DNA of 6,789 nt from Thermoplasmata archaeon (GCA_021804185.1 JAJZKL010000058.1:1-6789), one strand, 5' to 3'; positions 1-6,178 are shown, counted from the first letter of the stretch. Numbers and translations are program-made. Notes: generated from the sequence alone by a model not told the origin.

Positions 1-44
1 GATTTGTGGCACTAACGGCATAAGGTATTACTGCTTCATTAAAA

Positions 45-53
45 CTTAAATAC
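45..53 (+). promoter_or_regulatory. TATA box, leaderless promoter of the beta-helix gene
   Basis: The sequence CTTAAATAC is a good archaeal TATA box. Its 5' edge lies about 28 nt before the ATG at 74, which puts the expected transcription start at or within a base or two of the start codon. No Shine-Dalgarno site lies between box and ATG, in agreement with a leaderless mRNA. The start site itself is inferred. Confidence 0.55.
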
Positions 54-73
54 TTACATCAGTTAAATTCTAT

Positions 74-1432
74 ATGTCTAATAGAAAACTGGTTCTTTCA
101 GCCATTATTGTGGTTTCTATAACCGTGCTGGCCTCAACCCTCTTCCTCGGAATGTCGGCACAACCAGTGAACAAGACAGGATTAACAACATCTCCTATGA
201 TTATTTCAACAAATGGCGTATTTAAACATGATACTCAGAAGCCGTTAAGTCAGGCATACGGAAACACATATTATGTATCAAAGAACGGGAATAATGGAAA
301 CTCTGGAAAGACTCCTTCCAGAGCTTTTCAAAATATTTCTTATGCGCTGTCTGTAGTACCGTCCGGTTCTAGGGTGATAATTGAGCCAGGAATTTATGTG
401 TTCAATCAGCCGCTTATAATCAACAAATCGGTATTCCTTGTATCCGACAGCGGGAAATACTGGAACAGTCATGTCTATCTTGAGGCGATACAAAACCAGA
501 TAAATCTCAATGGGCGTACCTCGTCAATCTTCCAGTTGGGGGGCTCCCCGAATCCAAATAGTTATACAGGTAAGTTGGTAACAAATGTAACTATTAAGGG
601 CTTTAACTTTGAAGGTGCCGGGATCGAGGTTCCGGGAACAGGTGCCGGTTACGTCACAATAGCCCAGAATAGTTTCAGAAACCTATATACAGAAGCTGTC
701 GGGTACCATGGGAATCCTGTTGGATATTCATCGCCTTTTCCCGCAGATAATTTTGTTAACATAACTGGAAACCTGATATCCAACGTTTCTGTATTTCCCG
801 GCTCAGGTATGTGGCTCGGGAACCTCCAGAACAGTTCCATAATGTATAACACTGTTGAGAAGACCAGTTATGCAGGTATTATAATGACAGGAACATCGGC
901 AGGTCCATTCCCAGGTTTCGAGGCCAATAATTACATTGTAGGCAATACAGTGATGAAGGTTCCTCAACAGGGAATCCAAATCGCATTCGGCAGCAACGTA
1001 ATGGTGCTGGGAAACACAATAACTAAAGCGGGGTCTGGGGGAGACACTGTGGGCAAAGATGCAGCAATCTCTTTGTTCAATCCGGATCAAACAGGCATAG
1101 TAATGGAATATAATATTCTGGCAAACAGTTTCGAAGGTCTGGGCATTTCTCAGCAGGGTGTATCCTTTTCCTCTAATTCATTGGGCTCAGGAATAGTATT
1201 CACACATAATGATATAATAGGAAATGTCATCGGGGTGTACAACAATGCAGGTTCAGGAATACTTAAAGCCGGTGATAACTGGTGGGGTCCACATGCGCAT
1301 CCGACGAGTAATGGATCCAACGGATACGCTGGTTTGGTCAGCATTGAACCCATTTCTCAACATCCATTCAACCCATTTGAGTCTAGGGATCTCTGCAATA
1401 CGGATGTTCGGTTAGAGAATCACATTATTTGA
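74..1432 (+). CDS. Exported right-handed beta-helix (NosD/pectate-lyase-like) protein
   Basis: This 452-residue protein begins with a short basic stretch and a hydrophobic segment (about residues 6-27), read as a signal peptide or membrane anchor, so the rest should lie outside the cell. Residues 66-120 (YYVSKNGNNGNSGKTP, then a segment ending IIEPGIYVF) resemble the DUF1565-type start of parallel beta-helix proteins. Residues about 170-400 are imperfect coils of 20-30 residues, each with an N-rich turn (YVTIAQNSF, FVNITGN, YIVGNTV, VMVLGNTIT, GIVFTHNDIIGN), and the last coil ends in DNWWGP (401-406), common in NosD-like helices. Eight N-X-S/T sequons (33, 87, 117, 171, 229, 237, 253, 413) suit a heavily glycosylated archaeal surface protein. 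No catalytic residues could be assigned, so carbohydrate binding, a lyase or a surface-structure role all remain open. The ATG is supported by the TATA spacing. The gene converges on thrC, 42 bp away. Confidence 0.85.
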   Translation: MSNRKLVLSAIIVVSITVLASTLFLGMSAQPVNKTGLTTSPMIISTNGVFKHDTQKPLSQAYGNTYYVSKNGNNGNSGKTPSRAFQNISYALSVVPSGSRVIIEPGIYVFNQPLIINKSVFLVSDSGKYWNSHVYLEAIQNQINLNGRTSSIFQLGGSPNPNSYTGKLVTNVTIKGFNFEGAGIEVPGTGAGYVTIAQNSFRNLYTEAVGYHGNPVGYSSPFPADNFVNITGNLISNVSVFPGSGMWLGNLQNSSIMYNTVEKTSYAGIIMTGTSAGPFPGFEANNYIVGNTVMKVPQQGIQIAFGSNVMVLGNTITKAGSGGDTVGKDAAISLFNPDQTGIVMEYNILANSFEGLGISQQGVSFSSNSLGSGIVFTHNDIIGNVIGVYNNAGSGILKAGDNWWGPHAHPTSNGSNGYAGLVSIEPISQHPFNPFESRDLCNTDVRLENHII

Positions 1433-1474
1433 TCCAACCACTTTACCTTTCATAAACGCGGATTGTGAAAATAT

Positions 1475-2701
1475 CTATGGTCGATGAGCCACAGATAATG
1501 GTATCTCGAGACCGCTGGATGACAGGAAACTGGATAGTTCAATATCGGAATCCATTGCGGAAATAGAATCTATATCCTTAAGGATGTGCCCTGTTATTAT
1601 AGAAACGACTGAATCTGTCCTGTCAATGAGCCCTTCGTCGACAAGCTTCCTGATCCCTGCCACAGAGGCGGCTGAAGCCGGTTCACAGCCGATTCCAGCA
1701 GAATCTATGACTCTCTTTGCCTCCATGATCTCGCTGTCGGAAACCGCCATCACTATGCCATTTGTGGATCGTATGCTCTTAAGTGCTTTTTCCCAGTTCA
1801 CCGGATTACCTATTCTTATGGCGGACGCAATCGTGTTAGCCCTGACAGGGACTAAGTTTTCAGTTTTTCCGGACCATAGATTGTAAAATGGGCTTGCTCC
1901 CTCTGCCTGCACAGAAACAATCCTCGGCACTTTGTCAATTACCCCCATCTCCTTCAGTTCCATGAGCCCTTTTCCTATCGCTGTGGTGTTTCCAAGGTTT
2001 CCCGCAGGAAGAGAGATGAAATCAACATCCGGGTTCTTCTCTATTATCTCGAAGGCAATGGTTTTCTGCCCCTCTATTCTCCATGGATTCAGGGAATTGA
2101 GGAGATAGTATTCGTGGTTTTTCTCAATGATGGCTTCTAATTGCGACATGGCAGAGTCAAAATCTCCGGAAACACTGATTATTTTAGCTCCGTAGGCAAT
2201 TGCCTGTGCAAGTTTCGCTCGAGACACGTTCTTTTTTGGTATGAGCACGTAGCTGTCTATGCCTGCAATTGAGCTATAAGAGGCTGCAGAGGCAGAAGTG
2301 TTCCCTGTGGAAGCACAAATTGTAGCCCTGACTCCGAGTCTCAAAGCCTCTGAAACAGCAAGTGTCATACCCCTGTCCTTGAAGCTTCCCGTCGGATTTT
2401 CTCCCTCGTGTTTCATGGATATGTTATCAACACCAGTCCATTCACTCACTTTCCTATGTGTGTAATGATGGGTGCTGCCCTCTCCTCTTGAGATTATGAA
2501 TTCATCAGGAACTGAAGGGTGAATAATCTTCTTGTACCTCCAGACACCTGAAATTCCTGGATCGAACCAAGTCTCTCCAAGTTTATGCCTTACTTCCAGT
2601 ATTCCATTGCAACTGTCACACCGGTATTTCTTTCTGTTTATGGTGTACTCCTTTCCGCATCTGAAGCATTTCAGGAATGATTCCGACATATCCGATCTCA
2701 T
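1475..2701 (-). CDS. thrC: Threonine synthase, PLP-dependent
   Basis: Converts O-phosphohomoserine to L-threonine and phosphate (EC 4.2.3.1), the final step of threonine synthesis, in the cytosol. Numbering from the TTG at 2719 (residue 1), a zinc-ribbon-like segment has C18, C21, C34 and C37, typical of archaeal-type threonine synthases. Next comes the PLP lysine motif NPTGSFKDRG with the Schiff-base lysine at about K114. Then come STGNTSASAA (137-146), the phosphate-binding loop PAGNLGNTTAIGKG (238-251) and CEPASAASVAG (345-355). Length is normal for the family. I chose the ATG at 2701; the frame also has a TTG at 2719 and an ATG at 2689, and none has a convincing Shine-Dalgarno site, so the exact start is uncertain by a few residues. 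It lies 107 bp downstream of homoserine kinase on the same strand, its usual partner. Confidence 0.95.
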   Translation of the reverse strand: MRSDMSESFLKCFRCGKEYTINRKKYRCDSCNGILEVRHKLGETWFDPGISGVWRYKKIIHPSVPDEFIISRGEGSTHHYTHRKVSEWTGVDNISMKHEGENPTGSFKDRGMTLAVSEALRLGVRATICASTGNTSASAASYSSIAGIDSYVLIPKKNVSRAKLAQAIAYGAKIISVSGDFDSAMSQLEAIIEKNHEYYLLNSLNPWRIEGQKTIAFEIIEKNPDVDFISLPAGNLGNTTAIGKGLMELKEMGVIDKVPRIVSVQAEGASPFYNLWSGKTENLVPVRANTIASAIRIGNPVNWEKALKSIRSTNGIVMAVSDSEIMEAKRVIDSAGIGCEPASAASVAGIRKLVDEGLIDRTDSVVSIITGHILKDIDSISAMDSDIELSSFLSSSGLEIPLSVAHRP

Positions 2702-2731
2702 GTTAATATCTGGTCCCAAGGTTGCAGTATC

Positions 2732-2756
2732 GTGAGGTTACGCTTTCCTACCTCAC
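2732..2756 (-). other. Hairpin in the thrB-thrC intergenic leader
   Basis: Seven perfectly paired bases, GTGAGGT (2732-2738) and ACCTCAC (2750-2756), enclose an 11-nt loop. The element lies 31-55 nt before the thrC ATG. It could form in the intercistronic RNA, or be a DNA palindrome bound by a regulator. A weak TATA-like stretch (AACATAATTT on the minus strand, 2776-2785) would place a start near 2754, at the hairpin's edge. No threonine-rich leader peptide is visible. A chance repeat is possible. Confidence 0.3.
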
Positions 2757-2808
2757 CTGTATCGCCAGCAAGTACAAATTATGTTCTGAACGAACCTCCA
2801 GAAAACCG

Positions 2809-3738
2809 TCATTCCTCATACATGGTCACACCTCTGGCTATACTGCACTGTACGAAATCGGCATCGATACCGCGCTCCTTCATAAGTGGCTTCACCCTCA
2901 GCTTAATGTTCTCCACGTTGGTCTCACGGTCCATGAGAAGTATTATGCTTGGTCCCGCACCGCTTATGGATGCGCCTATGGCATTTTCCTGAAGGCAGAT
3001 ATCCTTGACTTCTGGATAGAACGGAAACAGGGAAAGTCTGGATGTTTCAACTATATTGTCATTCATTCCTTCCCTTAGAAGGCTCCTGTCACCATCTGTA
3101 AGACCAAGGACAAGCATGGACATCAATCTCGAATTGCTTATGACATTATCCATGTGAACCATTTCCGGTACCATGCTTCTTGCCAATTTCGTCTTGCCGT
3201 GTATTTTGATCTTAGGTATTATGAGCATAACCCCATTTGCGGAAGATGAGTTCAGAGAAAGAACCTTCATCGGATTAGTAGATTTCACGAATACCACTCC
3301 ACCGAAAATACTTGCGGCAACATTGTCAGCATGCGGAGAACCTGAAGAAGCACCTTCGCCGAGCATGGCGTAGTGTGTCAGCTTGTCAAGGCTGAGTCCG
3401 AGATCGAGGAGCCTGTTCGCTGCCACCACCGATCCTGCTGCCGAAGCTCCACTGCTTCCAAGGCCAAGCCCCTCAGGAACTCCCTTTTCAACGGAAATTG
3501 AGAATTTACCCTTTATGTCCAGATCCTCAGCCATTTTCATGAAGGCATAACTGGCTGTGTTCTTCAATGGATCTGTCTGGATACCGTCATGAAACATGTT
3601 TATCTCCAATGGTCCCGAATTTTCCTGCATTCTCAGAGTAATCTTATCGTGAAATGCATCATGCGCCAGAGCCAGGGTATCAAACCCTGACCCAAGATTC
3701 GCTGATGATGAATATGATATCGCTGTTATTTTTTTCAA
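2809..3738 (-). CDS. thrB: Homoserine kinase (GHMP kinase family)
   Basis: Phosphorylates L-homoserine with ATP to O-phosphohomoserine (EC 2.7.1.39), the substrate of the downstream threonine synthase. The 309-residue protein has all three GHMP-kinase motifs. Motif 1 is SSANLGSGFDTLALA (11-25). The ATP-binding glycine/serine loop is VPEGLGLGSSGASAAG (87-102). Motif 3 is GASISGAGPS (255-264) near the C-terminus. Length matches archaeal and bacterial homoserine kinases. The start is TTG at 3738 (reading MKKITAIS); no in-frame ATG precedes it, the next in-frame Met (about residue 37) would delete motif 1, and a TATA box sits about 30 nt upstream, so the mRNA is probably leaderless with TTG at or very near its 5' end. 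It is the first gene of a likely thrB-thrC operon. Other GHMP kinases such as mevalonate kinase are less likely given motif details and the thrC neighbour. Confidence 0.94.
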   Translation of the reverse strand: MKKITAISYSSSANLGSGFDTLALAHDAFHDKITLRMQENSGPLEINMFHDGIQTDPLKNTASYAFMKMAEDLDIKGKFSISVEKGVPEGLGLGSSGASAAGSVVAANRLLDLGLSLDKLTHYAMLGEGASSGSPHADNVAASIFGGVVFVKSTNPMKVLSLNSSSANGVMLIIPKIKIHGKTKLARSMVPEMVHMDNVISNSRLMSMLVLGLTDGDRSLLREGMNDNIVETSRLSLFPFYPEVKDICLQENAIGASISGAGPSIILLMDRETNVENIKLRVKPLMKERGIDADFVQCSIARGVTMYEE

Positions 3739-3761
3739 ATGGGGATTGCATAGACTTTGTT

Positions 3762-3770
3762 CAATAAAAA
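3762..3770 (-). promoter_or_regulatory. TATA box of the thrB-thrC operon
   Basis: On the minus strand the sequence reads TTTTTATTG. Its centre is about 28 nt before the TTG start of thrB, which predicts a start at or just before that codon. No ribosome-binding site lies in between. Other AT-rich stretches occur further upstream (3790-3815), so an alternative box cannot be excluded. Confidence 0.45.
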
Positions 3771-3846
3771 CCTTTCATGCCATATGACTTAAAATTGATA
3801 CAAAAATACCATAAATAGCGACATATTCCATTAAAGAAGATTGATT

Positions 3847-3975
3847 TTACATTGTAATGTTGTTGGAAAACCCATTCCGCTGGACTTTTAGCATGTTCGC
3901 GGAAAGTAACAATTCTAGAGCCAACCTCTCCGGATTACCATGAGTGCCAGATCCCTCGGCGCACCTAGACCATTA
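3847..3975 (-). other. Short unexplained reading frame, possible gene remnant
   Basis: On the minus strand a frame of about 41 codons between two TAA stops reads through this intergenic region. It contains the protein-like segment GTHGNPERLALELLLSANML followed by KVQRNGFSNN. It has no start codon near its 5' end and no promoter of its own, and it lies between divergent promoters. The composition (amphipathic helix followed by a basic turn) is what a C-terminal fragment of a decayed gene would look like, but I do not recognise the family. It may be chance. Confidence 0.2.
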
Positions 3976-3984
3976 TTTCGGCAA

Positions 3985-3994
3985 ATTTAAATTA
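3985..3994 (+). promoter_or_regulatory. TATA box of the acetyltransferase gene
   Basis: The sequence ATTTAAATTA is a strong archaeal TATA box. Its 5' edge is about 30 nt before the TTG at 4016, predicting a transcription start at 4014-4016. This favours the TTG over the ATG at 4037, which has no Shine-Dalgarno site. The nearer ATG at 4004 is closed by a stop after two codons. Confidence 0.6.
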
Positions 3995-4015
3995 ATTCCG
4001 TAAATGTTCTAGCAG

Positions 4016-4540
4016 TTGACAGAGAACGGTTATGCAATGCCTGCTGAAATAATCACAAGAATAGCTACAACTGCTGATTCTGATGCCATTGCAACAATCT
4101 ACAATCAGGGAATTGAAGACAGGACCGCTACATTCGAGACCACCTTCAGGACAGGAGACGGCATCAGGGGATGGTTTGATTACAGTCTCCCTATAGTAGT
4201 AGCAGAGCTTGGCGGGAACATAGTGGCGTTTGCCGGAACTTTTCCTTACAGTTCCCGCAAATGCTATTCCGGCATAGTGGAATTCTCTGTGTATGTGAAA
4301 CGTGAAATGAGGGGAAAGGGTGCAGGCAAGGCTGTAATGAAACTGTTGATCGAAGAATGCAGGGCATCGGGCATCTGGAAACTTGTTTCAAGAGTGTTTA
4401 TTGAGAATGAATCGAGCAGGTCACTGTTAAGATCATTGGGATTCCGTGAAGTCGGGATATATGAAAAACACGGAAAACTGGATGGAAAATGGAAAGACAC
4501 AGTCATTGTTGAATATCTGATTCGAGAAAATCTGGTCTGA
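4016..4540 (+). CDS. GNAT N-acetyltransferase, phosphinothricin/ArsN1-like
   Basis: A 174-residue single-domain Gcn5-related acetyltransferase, expected to move acetyl from acetyl-CoA to an amino group of a small molecule in the cytosol. The N-terminal motif IYNQGIEDRTATFET (28-42) is characteristic of the phosphinothricin acetyltransferase / YncA / ArsN1 group. VEFSVYV (88-94) carries the conserved glutamate E89 of that group. REMRGKGAGKAVM (96-108) fits the acetyl-CoA pyrophosphate loop (RxxGxG/A). NESSRSLLRSLGF (131-143) is the usual motif B region. Candidate substrates known for the family are phosphinothricin-like or arsenic-containing amino acids and methionine derivatives; none can be chosen here, and no ars gene is adjacent. 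The start is TTG, supported by TATA spacing; an in-frame ATG at 4037 (residue 8) is the alternative. The gene stands alone, 83 bp before the cysteine-rich gene, which has its own promoter. Confidence 0.88.
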   Translation: MTENGYAMPAEIITRIATTADSDAIATIYNQGIEDRTATFETTFRTGDGIRGWFDYSLPIVVAELGGNIVAFAGTFPYSSRKCYSGIVEFSVYVKREMRGKGAGKAVMKLLIEECRASGIWKLVSRVFIENESSRSLLRSLGFREVGIYEKHGKLDGKWKDTVIVEYLIRENLV

Positions 4541-4581
4541 ATCCACATTCATCAAATTTGCCGGCAGGGTCCGAAATAATG

Positions 4582-4590
4582 TTTTATATC
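4582..4590 (+). promoter_or_regulatory. TATA box of the cysteine-rich small gene
   Basis: TTTTATATC is among the best TATA boxes in the window. Its 5' edge is 42 nt before the ATG at 4624, so transcription should begin near 4611. That gives a leader of about 12 nt containing the Shine-Dalgarno site, unlike the leaderless promoters nearby. The T-rich tract here and just after (to about 4602) may also end the acetyltransferase transcript. Confidence 0.6.
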
Positions 4591-4612
4591 GGTTTTCATT
4601 TCAACTCTTGTA

Positions 4613-4617
4613 GAGGT
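4613..4617 (+). promoter_or_regulatory. Shine-Dalgarno site of the cysteine-rich small gene
   Basis: GAGGT lies six bases before the ATG at 4624, an ideal spacing. With an in-frame TAA immediately upstream (4618-4620), it fixes the start codon and supports real translation of this very short gene. Confidence 0.6.
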
Positions 4618-4623
4618 TAACCA

Positions 4624-4743
4624 ATGTGCTCTGAATGCATGCTTGAATCGTGCGAATGCCCCGGCTGTTATTACTACAGGCACAACTCTGCATGCCCAGA
4701 TTGTGGGCACACTATATTCCTGGACTGCTGCCAAGGATTCTAA
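4624..4743 (+). CDS. 39-residue cysteine-rich, putative metal-binding protein
   Basis: A very small gene of 39 codons with nine cysteines (positions 2, 5, 10, 12, 15, 24, 27, 35, 36) and two histidines (20, 29). The pattern has a CSEC pair, a CECPGC cluster, a zinc-knuckle-like CPDCGH (24-29) and a terminal DCCQGF. The middle contains a YYYRH segment. This spacing could hold one or two zinc ions, or bind copper or other thiophilic metals; I recognise no named family. No signal peptide or membrane segment is present, so it should be cytosolic. The gene has its own TATA box and Shine-Dalgarno site, and an in-frame TAA directly upstream excludes a longer form. It follows the acetyltransferase on the same strand and converges on the 311-residue gene 103 bp further on. 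A role in metal handling, redox or nucleic-acid binding is inference only. Confidence 0.72.
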   Translation: MCSECMLESCECPGCYYYRHNSACPDCGHTIFLDCCQGF

Positions 4744-4846
4744 ACCCCTACAGGCATAATCCAGAAATATTCTCTCAGAACTTGAGTTTGGAAGATCACT
4801 CCCACGGAATCGAAACTTTTGTTCTATAAAGAAGTGGAGTAATTTT

Positions 4847-5782
4847 TCACATATTGTCGAAAATGTCTACACTGTGTATGTCAAGCTCCCATTCCTTAAA
4901 TTCATCCGTTGCAGTATAAAGTACCCTGAAGAATTCGGGAAGCACAATCTCCGGCACCACAGTTGCAAAGGAGAAAGTCTTGCCCAGAAGCTTTTGCGGC
5001 ATTCCGAGTGTTACAACGGAATTTGCCGAGACCTCATCGATAAAGAACTTAATCAGTGGGTTTGAGAATGCTGTTTCATAAATCCTGTGCTCCTTCGAGA
5101 TCTCGTTGATCCAGTCTTCCTTTTTCCTTAAGAGCGCGTTTTTGTCGTAGTAAACCGCCCTTATTTCATCTTCGAGCAGATACTTCAGTTCCCTTGTCCA
5201 GTTCACTCCCAGGTTCGTAATAACCGGATCGCTTACGATGTTCATTGCAGAAACTGGAACAGATCCGTTGACTTCCACGTATTTAAGCGGAAATGCAGAT
5301 GAAATTTCCCTGAACGTGGTGATAACTCCCTCGCTCTTGCCGATGTATCTGACAGCAAACCTGTCGAAGTGAACCAAGGTTGATCTCATTGCCTTGGTCA
5401 CCTTGTTTTCGTCGCTGGAATGGAACCTGAAATACAGGTAGTAATAGCCACCATTGTAGAGGATACAGTCTACAACAACGGACGGTACTCTGTTCAGGGT
5501 TTTGAAAGCCTCAAGAAAGGGGTTTCCTGAAAGGTCCACCTTTACCATCACAGCATCGGGAGATAATTTCACGTCACGACCTTTCATCAGCTTCGGCAGT
5601 TCTTCCTCGTCTATTTCCTCCCTTTCGAAATTGAAGATGGCAAATCCTCCGCTCTTGGTTACGCGCGTCCTCATTATAGCAGTTATTCCGTTCTCATTCA
5701 GGAATTCTGTTATGGGAGTACTGATGGAAAAGGAAACAATGCACTGTCTGTCAAGGATATCGTTTATTTCTTTTATTATCAT
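4847..5782 (-). CDS. Conserved-looking cytosolic protein of unknown function, 311 aa
   Basis: I do not recognise this family. The 311-residue product has no signal peptide, membrane segment, Walker motif, metal cluster or evident helix-turn-helix. Residues 1-30 begin with a predicted helix and a strand (CIVSFSI). Residues 33-85 alternate strands with charged stretches (FEREEIDEEELP, 52-63). Residues 101-140 include CILYNGGYYYLYFRF followed by a helix (DENKVTKAMRSTL), resembling a ferredoxin-like beta-alpha unit. The C-terminal half is helical around 196-250 with a basic/acidic patch (RKKEDWINEISKEHR, 219-233), then returns to mixed strands. The strand-rich N-terminal half faintly recalls sensory domains of archaeal Bat-type regulators, but the DNA-binding helix pair those carry is missing. 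Codon use and amino-acid composition look like a genuine gene. Start is ATG at 5782 with a TATA-like box about 32 nt upstream. It is a single gene, convergent with the cysteine-rich gene. Confidence 0.8.
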   Translation of the reverse strand: MIIKEINDILDRQCIVSFSISTPITEFLNENGITAIMRTRVTKSGGFAIFNFEREEIDEEELPKLMKGRDVKLSPDAVMVKVDLSGNPFLEAFKTLNRVPSVVVDCILYNGGYYYLYFRFHSSDENKVTKAMRSTLVHFDRFAVRYIGKSEGVITTFREISSAFPLKYVEVNGSVPVSAMNIVSDPVITNLGVNWTRELKYLLEDEIRAVYYDKNALLRKKEDWINEISKEHRIYETAFSNPLIKFFIDEVSANSVVTLGMPQKLLGKTFSFATVVPEIVLPEFFRVLYTATDEFKEWELDIHSVDIFDNM

Positions 5783-5806
5783 TAATGAGATAAGTCACAA
5801 AGAGTT

Positions 5807-5814
5807 GATTATAG
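5807..5814 (-). promoter_or_regulatory. TATA-like box of the 311-residue gene
   Basis: The minus strand reads CTATAATC, with its 5' edge 32 nt before the ATG at 5782. A start 1-6 nt before the ATG is expected. No Shine-Dalgarno site is seen in the intervening sequence. The box is weaker than others in the window. Confidence 0.4.
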
Positions 5815-5872
5815 TTTTCAGTGCATATTTTTTCCATTTCATCATTTTCCGGTAATTTTACTGATTGATCCA

Positions 5873-5898
5873 TTTTCCTCCTCCACGAGGAAGGAAAA
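5873..5898. repeat. Strong hairpin (11 paired bases, one bulge)
   Basis: TTTTCCT (5873-5879) pairs with AGGAAAA (5892-5898), and CCTC (5880-5883) pairs with GAGG (5887-5890). A single unpaired A at 5891 and a three-base loop (CAC) complete the structure. It lies about 90 bp upstream of the 311-residue gene. On either strand it could form an RNA stem, but neither side has a T-run directly after the stem, so it is not a standard terminator. Its pyrimidine/purine arms also make it a possible relic of a mobile-element end or a protein-binding palindrome. Confidence 0.45.
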
Positions 5899-5930
5899 CT
5901 GATTTTATCGACATTTGCGAACAGTCATTA

Positions 5931-6170
5931 CCCTAAAACGATTGCCGGAGCACCAGTATTGTGGGCAATCACTGTGCCACACATCAAGGAATGTCATGAA
6001 ATTCCTGCATTTAATGTCCTGGAAGTTCCTCTTAGTACTCGCCCCTGCACATTCTCATTGTTCAACAATAAACAAGTCGAAGCCGGGGAGTATCGTGGGT
6101 CTCAAGGCGCATTGTACCATTGCGGGATTACTTTCTTCGGTTTTATCCGTTGATCTCTTATTTTAGATTG
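5931..6170 (-). pseudogene. Degenerate coding remnant, possibly a glycosyltransferase fragment
   Basis: This stretch of the 439-bp gene-free interval has no intact gene. One minus-strand frame, broken by two stops, reads QSKIRDQRIKPKKVIPQWYN before the first stop and ends with SLMCGTVIAHNTGAPAIVLG. The latter resembles the C-terminal signature of GT4-type glycosyltransferases (EAMxCGTPVIAxNxGAP), with the proline after CGT missing. A second minus-strand frame is also open for long runs with two stops, and a plus-strand frame runs open to 6153, so frame choice is uncertain. No start, promoter or remaining domains are seen, which suits an old deletion remnant. The match is a short motif read by eye and could be coincidence. 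Confidence 0.25.
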
Positions 6171-6172
6171 TC

Positions 6173-6178
6173 AAAAAA
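6173..6178 (-). terminator. T-run, likely terminator of the membrane-protein operon
   Basis: On the minus strand six consecutive T residues within GGTTTTTTGAC occur about 43 nt after the stop codon of the 78-residue gene. Archaeal RNA polymerase ends transcription at such oligo-T tracts without needing a hairpin. No stem is seen directly before it. The call rests on the T-run and its position only. Confidence 0.4.

Noticed and set aside
1433..1474. Bidirectional terminator between the beta-helix gene and thrC
   Set aside because: Only short T-stretches (TTTACCTTT on plus, ATATTTTC on minus) and no stem are present, too weak to call.
2722..3078. Plus-strand ORF of 118 codons over the end of thrB
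   Set aside because: It is the reverse-strand shadow of the clear homoserine kinase gene, with no family match and no start signals.
3857..3943. Plus-strand 28-codon ORF beginning at ATG 3857 in the thrB/GNAT gap
   Set aside because: There is no Shine-Dalgarno site, the distant TATA-like ATAAATAG is weakly placed, and composition is undistinguished. It also overlaps another equally plausible minus-strand fragment.
3890..3970. Possible tRNA or structured RNA in the thrB/GNAT intergenic region
   Set aside because: No T-loop (GTTCRANNC) or A/B-box pattern on either strand and no consistent cloverleaf pairing could be found.
5915..6166. Plus-strand ORFs of 83 and 64 codons in the large gap
   Set aside because: They overlap each other in different frames, have no TATA or Shine-Dalgarno support at their starts, and show unlikely compositions (many His, Cys, Trp). 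They look like chance frames over a decayed region.
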